From positions 1 to 28,519 of the forward strand of contig JAGDWH010000011.1 in the NCBI GenBank assembly GCA_023269765.1: a stretch of DNA of 28,519 bases, given 5' to 3'. This document shows, piece after piece, positions 22,758-28,519 of this stretch; within the stretch, counting starts at the first letter, position 1; every line of letters begins with the position of its first letter. Position numbers and translations under genes: made by a program. This DNA is from Desulfurococcaceae archaeon. Lineage in GTDB: Archaea > Thermoproteota > Thermoprotei_A > Sulfolobales > Desulfurococcaceae. The notes below the pieces were generated by a model that saw only the letters and a list, made by a program, of their open reading frames with translations, was not told the DNA's origin and did not search any database.

Positions 22758-24038
22758 GTGTCTGAGTACGTAACTACATATGAAAACGACCCTGTCTACC
22801 AAATGGCAGTAAAGCAATTGAAGGAATCAGCTGCAATTTTGGGCTTGCCAGATGAAGTCGTAGAAGTCCTCAGACACCCCGAAAAGCTGATAGAAGTTAG
22901 AGTAACTATAAAACTGGATAGTGGTAAACTAGCGACGTTTGTAGGCTGGAGGAGCCAGCACAATAGTGCACTAGGTCCATACAAGGGTGGTATCAGGTAC
23001 AGCCCTAACGCGACTGCAGGCGAGACTGTGGCTCTCTCGATGTGGATGACGTGGAAGTGCGCCCTTGCCGGGTTGCCGTACGGTGGCGGAAAAGGCGCTG
23101 TTAGAGTCGATCCCAAGCGGCTTAGCCAGAAGGAGCTTGAAGAACTCAGCAGAAAATACTTTGCAGCAATAGCTAGGGAGGTTGGGCCAGACATCGATAT
23201 TCCAGCACCAGATATCAATACAAACCCGCAGATAATGGCGTGGTACTACGACGAGTACAGCAAGCTATTTGGGTACCCGGCATGGGGTGTTGTAACTTCA
23301 AAACCGCCAGAGCTAGGAGGGCTTTATGTTAGAACAATTTCAACCGGCTACGGAGTAGCACTCATAGCCAGGGAGGCTGCCAAGAAGCTACTAGGCGGGC
23401 TGGAGGGAAGGACTGCTGCTGTTCACGGTTTTGGAAACGTTGGCATGTATGCCGCTAAATACCTAGCGGAGTGGGGTGCAACGGTAGTAGCTGTCAGTGA
23501 TAGTAAAGGCTACGTATACGACCCCGCTGGGCTAGATATCGAAGAAGTAATGAAAGTAAAGCAAGAAACAGGAAGCGTGATAAACTACAAGAAAGGAAAT
23601 GTTAGAATCTCAGGTAATCACTTAGAGCTCTTGGAGCTGCCTGTTGACATACTCGTTCCAGCGGCTATCGAGAACGTTATTACGAGCGAAAATGCGGGAA
23701 GGATTAAAGCCAAGATAATTTCGGAGGGCGCAAACGGGCCTACCACGCCTGAGGCTGATAAAATACTTCACGAGAAGGGAGTAGTAGTAATACCAGATAT
23801 ACTAGCAAACGCGGGGGGCGTGACGATGAGCTGGATTGAGTGGTCGCACAATAGAATGGGCAATTACCTAACCGACGAAGAGGCTCTCGCGAGGCTCGAC
23901 AAAATGATGGCCCAGAACTTCCACAAAGTATTTGATGAGTGGCAAAAGAAGTACTCGGCATACCCGATGAGAATGGCAGCATATGCCATAGCAGTTGACA
24001 GAGTAGTAAAGGCAATGAAGCTCAGAGGCTGGATATAG
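22758..24038 (+). CDS. gdhA: Glutamate dehydrogenase
   Basis: The enzyme interconverts glutamate and 2-oxoglutarate plus ammonia with NAD(P). The 426 residues fit the hexameric archaeal type. PYKGGIRYSP (74-83) and PYGGGKGAV (107-115) contain the substrate-binding and catalytic lysines (K112), and PAPDINTNP holds the catalytic aspartate. The nucleotide-binding fold shows GFGNVG (224-229) with an acidic residue further on (VAVSDSKG). NGPTTPEAD and PDILANAGGVTMSWIEW complete the family pattern. GTG start with a clear Shine-Dalgarno. Monocistronic, strongly marked promoter region. Confidence 0.97.
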   Translation: MSEYVTTYENDPVYQMAVKQLKESAAILGLPDEVVEVLRHPEKLIEVRVTIKLDSGKLATFVGWRSQHNSALGPYKGGIRYSPNATAGETVALSMWMTWKCALAGLPYGGGKGAVRVDPKRLSQKELEELSRKYFAAIAREVGPDIDIPAPDINTNPQIMAWYYDEYSKLFGYPAWGVVTSKPPELGGLYVRTISTGYGVALIAREAAKKLLGGLEGRTAAVHGFGNVGMYAAKYLAEWGATVVAVSDSKGYVYDPAGLDIEEVMKVKQETGSVINYKKGNVRISGNHLELLELPVDILVPAAIENVITSENAGRIKAKIISEGANGPTTPEADKILHEKGVVVIPDILANAGGVTMSWIEWSHNRMGNYLTDEEALARLDKMMAQNFHKVFDEWQKKYSAYPMRMAAYAIAVDRVVKAMKLRGWI

Positions 24039-24043
24039 CTGTC

Positions 24044-24292
24044 CTACAAACCCCTCTTGTAAACTAATTCGCCTTTTTTAGTCCTGATTTCTGCAACCCT
24101 GTGAAATGGTATCCTGTCCTCACCAACGTGGATGTAGCCCCCTCTCACGTCAGTGATCAGCTCGCCAGGTATGGGACGTAATTGCTCTTCTCCATCGAGT
24201 CTATACCTTATAAAGACTATGTAGTCCTCTTTCCGTCCTCCAAAGAACACCTTCTTGAGATGCTCCTCTACTTCTCCCCTCTTCTTTCCCAA
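24044..24292 (-). CDS. UPF0248/DUF504 family protein
   Basis: The 82-residue protein matches an archaeal family of unknown function. A short basic N terminus is followed by EDYIVFIRYRLDGEEQLRPIPG, and the closing signature IPFHRVAEIRTKKGELVYKRG is typical of the family. It starts at TTG, 15 bases after the geranylgeranyl diphosphate synthase stop, and is very likely on that transcript. Confidence 0.8.
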   Translation of the reverse strand: MGKKRGEVEEHLKKVFFGGRKEDYIVFIRYRLDGEEQLRPIPGELITDVRGGYIHVGEDRIPFHRVAEIRTKKGELVYKRGL

Positions 24293-24307
24293 GGCTTTGT
24301 CCCGGGG

Positions 24308-25408
24308 CTACTTTTCTCTATAAGCGAGCTTTAGTGTAAGCTCCTTTAGCACTTCCCTGGCTTCATCACATATACTGCTTGTACTTTCTAGGATTGCTAA
24401 GGCATTCTCAACATGTCTTTTTATTACTTCAAGGCTATAGTCTAGGCTGCCAGTTTCTCTTACTAGTCGCCTCACCTCCTCGACGTGCTCCATGGTTATT
24501 TCGTCTTCCCTAAGCTTGTCGTATACGAGTTCCAGAAATCTTCGATCTTTTTCGGCTGCAAGTTCGTAGGCCTTGACGACAAGTAAAGTCTTTTTCTTGC
24601 CTTTCACGTCGCTACCAGCAGGCTTACCAGTTACTTGTGGATCTCCGTAGAGTCCTATGATGTCATCTCTTATTTGAAAGGCTATTCCAGCGTTAGCCGC
24701 ATATTTGGAAAATGTGTCAAGCATTTCTTTAGTGTAAGCCTCCGAAGTTATGGCACCCATTAGCAGCGGAAGTTCAACGGTATAAGAAGCGGTTTTCAAG
24801 TTGTAGACCACTAGTACGTCTTTCTCCTTGACACTCCTAAGCGGCGCCTTTGAAAACAGGACATCGAGAAACTGCCCATATGCTACTTTCCTAAGTCCTC
24901 TACTGTAGGTTTTTATCAGTTCTGAGAGGTTTTCCCGGCTTATGTTTACCGAAGCGAGAAGCGATATTGCGAGTGCCTCTAGGTAGTCACCTGCCGTAAT
25001 GGCCTGGGAAATTCCATAGTGCTCGCAATCGCTCCAACTTCGTTCAACGCACTTGTTTCTAAACCAGACATGAACTGTGGGGCCTCCTCTCCTTAACTCG
25101 TCTTTATCCATAATATCGTCGTGCGTGAGCAGGTAGCTCTGTAGTAGCTCAATTGCTGCCATGACTTTGGCTATTTCCTGCTCGCTGCCGCTCTTCCACG
25201 CCCTGCTCCAGTAGCCTATTAGTGCAAGCGCTGCCCTGAGCCTTTTGCCTCCTCTCAGTGTGTAGTCTTCGACTATGTCTAAGAGGTCTGTAGCATAGTG
25301 GTGCTCCTGCTCTACTTCAAGGCGCAACTGCTTGAAGTAGAGTTTTAAGTAGGAGTTGACAGTGTTTACTGCGTAACTTAGCATCTCGTTTACAGATGCT
25401 CTAGTCAT
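24308..25408 (-). CDS. Geranylgeranyl diphosphate synthase (polyprenyl synthase)
   Basis: The enzyme extends allylic diphosphates with isopentenyl diphosphate for archaeal ether lipids. RGGKRLRAAL (52-61), the first aspartate-rich motif DDIMD (97-101) with RRGGPTVH after it, and the second motif DDIIG (247-251) are all present. Y92, five residues before the first motif, is bulky, as in archaeal C20 synthases, so geranylgeranyl diphosphate is the likely product. The ATG has GGTG a few bases upstream, and an ATAATATAAT element near 25441-25454 fits the promoter. Confidence 0.93.
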   Translation of the reverse strand: MTRASVNEMLSYAVNTVNSYLKLYFKQLRLEVEQEHHYATDLLDIVEDYTLRGGKRLRAALALIGYWSRAWKSGSEQEIAKVMAAIELLQSYLLTHDDIMDKDELRRGGPTVHVWFRNKCVERSWSDCEHYGISQAITAGDYLEALAISLLASVNISRENLSELIKTYSRGLRKVAYGQFLDVLFSKAPLRSVKEKDVLVVYNLKTASYTVELPLLMGAITSEAYTKEMLDTFSKYAANAGIAFQIRDDIIGLYGDPQVTGKPAGSDVKGKKKTLLVVKAYELAAEKDRRFLELVYDKLREDEITMEHVEEVRRLVRETGSLDYSLEVIKRHVENALAILESTSSICDEAREVLKELTLKLAYREK

Positions 25409-25477
25409 AGATACACCTGTTATACGTTACTGCCTCAACCATTATATTATGTTATTGTAATTGAGCTGACTCGATGC

Positions 25478-26236
25478 TTAAGTCCTTTTATCAGAGCTCG
25501 TGCGCGTCTTGAACCGCATAAGTTCTTTAATTACTTCTAGCTCTCTAAGCTCTGGCGTTAAAAGCTCCCAGTATATGCCCCTCGGCTTGTAACCCCTGGG
25601 TTTTATTTCCACGATTCTTGAGGGTGTAGCAATGTAGTCTACTGTCAAGTCGTGGATTTCTAGTGGTATGTCGTCCCTAATGAGCTGTAAGTCGTGGACT
25701 GTAGTAGCTATGGGAGTAGAGTCCGTAATTAGGCCTGCTTCTCTTAGTATTCCGTATTCTAGCTCCGAGTACCCCCCTCCCTTGCCTAGTCTAGCTCCTT
25801 TTTCGTTGACCGCCACACAACCTGCAATAACAAGGTCTACTGGGGGTATTTCGGATAGTCTTATTCTCCTGCCGTAGATGAATGCCCCCTTAATTGTTGC
25901 TGCATATACGTATTTGCTAGGCGGCACTCTACGTGGGTCTATGAGTAGAAAGCCGCTTCTAAGCCGCGGCGACGCCATTACGAGTAATTTGCCTTCTCTT
26001 AGTGCCTGGAGCCTCACATAGTACTGGGGGGAATCGGGATTAGACTTAACAACCTGAGCAGACGACCACACTTTAAGCTCGAAAAGCCTTCTGGCCGCTT
26101 CGTCGGCTCCCTTGAAGTTTGGTATTCTACCATAAACAGGTCTGGGAAACTCCGCCACGTTACTCTCTTCGAGGAGCCTCCATATAGTCTCTCTTATTCT
26201 AGCCTTTACCCGCTTCACATCGATTTCGCTGCTCAC
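25478..26236 (-). CDS. 5-formyltetrahydrofolate cyclo-ligase family protein
   Basis: The 252-residue protein has the MTHFS-like fold. VDLVIAGCVAVNEKGARLGKGGGYSELEYG contains the family's G(R/K)GGGYYD-type motif, here GKGGGYSE, and PIATTVHDLQL follows. The classical enzyme makes 5,10-methenyl-THF; archaeal and MTHFSD-like members with the altered motif may act on another one-carbon or thiamine-like substrate. GTG start with GAGGA upstream. Monocistronic, diverging from the hexulose-phosphate synthase gene. Confidence 0.85.
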   Translation of the reverse strand: MSSEIDVKRVKARIRETIWRLLEESNVAEFPRPVYGRIPNFKGADEAARRLFELKVWSSAQVVKSNPDSPQYYVRLQALREGKLLVMASPRLRSGFLLIDPRRVPPSKYVYAATIKGAFIYGRRIRLSEIPPVDLVIAGCVAVNEKGARLGKGGGYSELEYGILREAGLITDSTPIATTVHDLQLIRDDIPLEIHDLTVDYIATPSRIVEIKPRGYKPRGIYWELLTPELRELEVIKELMRFKTRTSSDKRT

Positions 26237-26474
26237 AATTAATTCCTCGTTCTTGTTCTTTGCGAGACAGAATAGATTCCTGCCTAGACCCTTATTTCCT
26301 TGCTCGAGAAGCTCTTTGCACGAAGGCCTGAACCTTAGTACGCCTTAATGTTTACTGAAACAGCGAGCATTAAACAACAAGCTGTTCTCGGTTGTCTAAC
26401 AAGAATGGCTTATAGCTTAATTTTTACGACATTTAACACTCATTATAGGGCATGTTGGTAGTTGGCGTGATTGT

Positions 26475-27155
26475 ATGAGCCTTAAACCAGAGTTCTCGTA
26501 TCCTGTTTTGCAAGTAGCACTCGATATAAATGAAATTGTGCGGGCTGTTGACATAGCTACCAGCATTGTCGCTAAGACAGGCTGTAAAAACGTGTGGATA
26601 GAAGTTGGCACTCCCTTGCTAAAGGCCTGGGGCAAGATAGCCATTAAGGTCTTAAAGGACTTAACAAAGTGCTTCTTGGTCGCTGATACCAAAACCGTAG
26701 ACGTGCCTTCGGTCGAGGCCAAAATAGTGTTTAATGCTGGTGCTGACGCGTTTACAGTCCTAGGGCTGTCTGATGAAGAAACGCTCAGAGAAGCTTCAAA
26801 CGTGAAGAAGGAACTTGGGAAAACCTTAATTGTAGACCTAATTGGCTGCAGAGAGCCCTATCAAAGAGCCCTTGAAATAGCAAAGTTCGAACCCGACATC
26901 ATACTACTACATACTGGAATAAGCGTTCAAAGAGCAAGGGGCGTGACGGCCGAGACACTCGTAGAGGAGGCCGTCAGGATAAAGAACGAGCTTGGAGTCA
27001 GAGTTTCAATTGCAGGAGGCCTGAAACCGGGGAGCATAGGGCCTCTAGTGGCGCGTGGCATAGATGTAGTTGTGGTCGGATCGGCTATAACGAGGTCTAG
27101 CGATCCTGCTTCAACAGCGCTCGAAATACTAAGGGAAATGGGTGTTAGAACTTAG
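26475..27155 (+). CDS. 3-hexulose-6-phosphate synthase (OMP decarboxylase superfamily)
   Basis: The enzyme joins or splits ribulose-5-phosphate and formaldehyde. In archaea lacking the oxidative pentose phosphate pathway it runs in the direction that supplies ribulose-5-phosphate. LQVALDINE (12-20), WIEVGTPLLK (41-50), VADTKTVD (69-76) and the C-terminal VSIAGGLKPG and VVVGSAITRS match HPS better than orotidine decarboxylase. The 226 residues cover only the synthase; no isomerase (PHI) domain or gene is present here. ATG start; 11-base overlap with convergent trpS. Confidence 0.88.
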   Translation: MSLKPEFSYPVLQVALDINEIVRAVDIATSIVAKTGCKNVWIEVGTPLLKAWGKIAIKVLKDLTKCFLVADTKTVDVPSVEAKIVFNAGADAFTVLGLSDEETLREASNVKKELGKTLIVDLIGCREPYQRALEIAKFEPDIILLHTGISVQRARGVTAETLVEEAVRIKNELGVRVSIAGGLKPGSIGPLVARGIDVVVVGSAITRSSDPASTALEILREMGVRT

Positions 27156-28251
27156 GTACCTTGACTATTTTCTCTACAATGCGCGAGGAGTCTACGTTAC
27201 TAAATGCCTTTTGGTGATCAAGTAGCAGTGTACGCAGTTTTTCTGCTGCTAGTTTCTTGCACTGGCCACAGAGTATTCTACCAGATACGCAGTCTTCGTA
27301 TATCTCCCTTAACTCTTTGTCCTCCTTAGCGAGGTGATACGTGTAAAGCTCGAATACCGTGCATTTCCAGGGTTCTCCTCCAAGCCTTCTCTGCTCATCT
27401 GCTGTTGCGCGACCTCCCGTTAGGGCGTTCGTGAGCTTTTTTATTGCTAAGTCCACTGGGTCGCTAAGGTGTATCGCGTACTCAGGCCTACTTTTGCTCA
27501 TTTTATTTCCATCAAGGCCCCTGAGTAGCCTGTGGTAGATTGCTGAGGGCCTCTTCAAGTTTAGCTCGCTTTCAAATCTGTCCGCTAGATCTCTAGTAAG
27601 CCTTATGTGCGGGTCTTGATCGGCACCTACGGGAACAAGCACGTATTTGTAGCCTCCATACTCTTCCAGCTGTAAGTGCAGGATGTCGGATGCCTGCGTT
27701 AAGGCTGCGATCATTTTTGCTGGAGATAAGTCGCCATATATTGCTTCCATTTCCGACTGAGTGACTTTCCTCGAAAACAGTTGAATGAGCCTGTAATATG
27801 GAGTTGTCTGCTCCGTTTGGTAGTAAAATTCGGCCTTTTCTGGGTCAATACCCCATGCAATTGCGTGTTTTATAAAGTTGAGCCCTTGTTGAATAACGCT
27901 TTGCCTGTCTTCTTTTCTCACAATGTACGCCTCTGCATCAGCGATAGCTATCTTTACGAAAGCGCCCATTTTCTGGAAGTACTTTAGCTCTTCGTACACC
28001 ATGGCCGTACCTAAGTGAGGTTCGCCGCTTGGCATGAACCCTGTTAACACAGCTACTTTTTCGCCCCTGAGCGCCTTTTCAAGCCATAAATCCAAGTCTC
28101 TATGCCCGAATACTACCTCGCGAGTAAAGTAGTAGTGTTCAAGCGGATACTTTCCTAGTAGCTCTCTAGTAGGCTTAATTCCGAATTCTACTAAGAGCTT
28201 TTCGTAGTCTTCTATTGCTGCATGACCCCAGGGGTCTATTCTAGTGCTCAA
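27145..28251 (-). CDS. trpS: Tryptophanyl-tRNA synthetase (archaeal/eukaryal type)
   Basis: This class Ic synthetase of 368 residues charges tRNA-Trp. The HIGH box reads PHLGT (78-82) after LTGFMPSGE. VGADQDPHIRLTRDLA (208-223) and KMSKS (250-254) follow. The 40-residue N-terminal extension ending in PLEHYYFTRE is typical of the archaeal form. TTG start with a weak Shine-Dalgarno. A TATA-like element near 28290-28300 fits the promoter. Confidence 0.96.
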   Translation of the reverse strand: MSTRIDPWGHAAIEDYEKLLVEFGIKPTRELLGKYPLEHYYFTREVVFGHRDLDLWLEKALRGEKVAVLTGFMPSGEPHLGTAMVYEELKYFQKMGAFVKIAIADAEAYIVRKEDRQSVIQQGLNFIKHAIAWGIDPEKAEFYYQTEQTTPYYRLIQLFSRKVTQSEMEAIYGDLSPAKMIAALTQASDILHLQLEEYGGYKYVLVPVGADQDPHIRLTRDLADRFESELNLKRPSAIYHRLLRGLDGNKMSKSRPEYAIHLSDPVDLAIKKLTNALTGGRATADEQRRLGGEPWKCTVFELYTYHLAKEDKELREIYEDCVSGRILCGQCKKLAAEKLRTLLLDHQKAFSNVDSSRIVEKIVKVPKF

Positions 28252-28295
28252 TACTTACAACCCCGTAGCGAAGGGTTCCTATCAGATCCCTATTA

Positions 28296-28337
28296 CTTAA
28301 GGCTAGCTTAAGAATTTGTTAACTACTTAGGCTAGCT
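28296..28337. repeat. Direct repeat of a GGCTAGCT element near the trpS promoter
   Basis: CTTAAGGCTAGCT (28296-28308) recurs as CTTAGGCTAGCT (28326-28337), 29 bases apart by the GGCTAGCT cores, close to three helical turns. Such tandem sites next to a promoter resemble operators. Confidence 0.4.
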
Positions 28338-28397
28338 ACTCAATGTAGCGAATCTGCCCTCCTTAGCACCCCCTAATCTTTTTTCCAGTTCGGTACT

Positions 28398-28436
28398 TAT
28401 TCGGAGTCTGAGACTCCAAATTAGGAGTCACGAATA
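28398..28436. repeat. Alternative-hairpin element
   Basis: TATTCG (28398-28403) and CGAATA (28431-28436) enclose GGAGTC (28403-28408), GACTCC (28412-28417) and GGAGTC (28424-28429). The middle segment can pair with either neighbour, so two six-pair hairpins are mutually exclusive. No coding sequence covers it. Confidence 0.5.
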
Positions 28437-28479
28437 TCTCGAGATGCTCTAATTAGCCTTTTGCATAAGTTTTGATTCT

Positions 28480-28506
28480 GCTAGGCTTAAGGTTACCTTA
28501 ATTAGC
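28480..28506. repeat. Imperfect 27-bp dyad
   Basis: TTAAGGT and ACCTTAA form 7-bp arms around a single T (28487-28501). Outer GCTA (28480-28483) and TAGC (28503-28506) extend the symmetry with a two-base offset. Confidence 0.4.
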
Positions 28507-28519
28507 TTATCTGTCTACC

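Larger units (their letters stand above)
28252..28519. other. 268-bp intergenic region upstream of trpS, cut by the window end
   Basis: No coding frame is visible. The region contains two copies of a CTTA(A)GGCTAGCT element (28296-28308 and 28326-28337), a three-part GGAGTC/GACTCC/GGAGTC element (28398-28436) and a dyad at 28480-28506. The gene on its far side lies outside the window. Confidence 0.6.

Noticed and set aside
22484..28447. 11-base repeat TCTCGAGATGC at 22484-22494 and 28437-28447
   Set aside because: One 11-base match between intergenic regions of this total size is expected by chance; contexts differ.
1..28519. CRISPR array, insertion sequence or defence island
   Set aside because: No regularly spaced repeats, transposase, nuclease cluster or terminal inverted repeats with target duplications were seen.

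Overview
The window is chromosomal DNA from a hyperthermophilic or thermophilic archaeon, most likely of the Thermoproteota (Crenarchaeota). The evidence is a GC-rich tRNA without an encoded CCA end, archaeal-type aminoacyl-tRNA synthetases, an archaeal AGOG-family DNA glycosylase, a non-catalytic splicing-endonuclease subunit of the kind found in crenarchaeal heterotetramers, isopentenyl phosphate kinase, diphthine synthase, a hexulose-phosphate synthase, A/T-rich TATA boxes, GGTG-type Shine-Dalgarno sites, many TTG and GTG starts and very tight gene packing. The genus cannot be fixed from the sequence alone. No insertion sequence, CRISPR array, integrase or phage gene is visible. Most of the window is conserved housekeeping DNA.

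Layout. 1-54 is the 3' part of a tRNA-Arg(UCG). A 433-bp stretch without genes (55-487) follows; it is anomalously long for a convergent junction here and holds nested inverted repeats. A minus-strand cluster (488-4433) carries, in transcription order, two small uncharacterised genes, a splicing-endonuclease-like subunit, hisS and rtcB. Diverging from it is a plus-strand operon (4493-6863): AGOG glycosylase, HD phosphohydrolase and a CitG-like protein. Next come a metallophosphoesterase (-), a zinc-ribbon protein (+), a 2[4Fe-4S] ferredoxin (-), a PHP phosphoesterase (+) and valS (-). A four-gene minus operon (11490-14292) encodes an all-helical unknown, a HAD phosphatase, a PflX-like radical SAM protein and a small partner. 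A TRAM-domain protein (+), an adenosine-specific kinase (-) and a plus operon (15289-18038: basic-tailed unknown, purine nucleoside/MTA phosphorylase, cysS) follow.

The last third holds two small unknowns, isopentenyl phosphate kinase (-), a membrane glycosyltransferase and dphB (+), a nicotinamidase-like hydrolase (-), a C/D box sRNA, gdhA (+), UPF0248 and geranylgeranyl diphosphate synthase (-), a 5-formyl-THF cyclo-ligase family protein (-), hexulose-6-phosphate synthase (+) and trpS (-). The window ends in a 268-bp repeat-rich intergenic region upstream of trpS.

Themes. Translation and tRNA biology dominate: four synthetases (His, Val, Cys, Trp), a tRNA, a splicing-endonuclease subunit with the RtcB ligase, diphthamide synthesis and a C/D guide RNA. 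Secondary themes are archaeal lipid precursors (IPK, GGPPS), purine salvage, and ribulose-5-phosphate/formaldehyde chemistry. The least expected items are the well-formed C/D sRNA at 22603-22664, a 21-bp dyad just downstream of it and upstream of gdhA, the structured tRNA-rtcB gap, and the alternative-hairpin element at 28398-28436.
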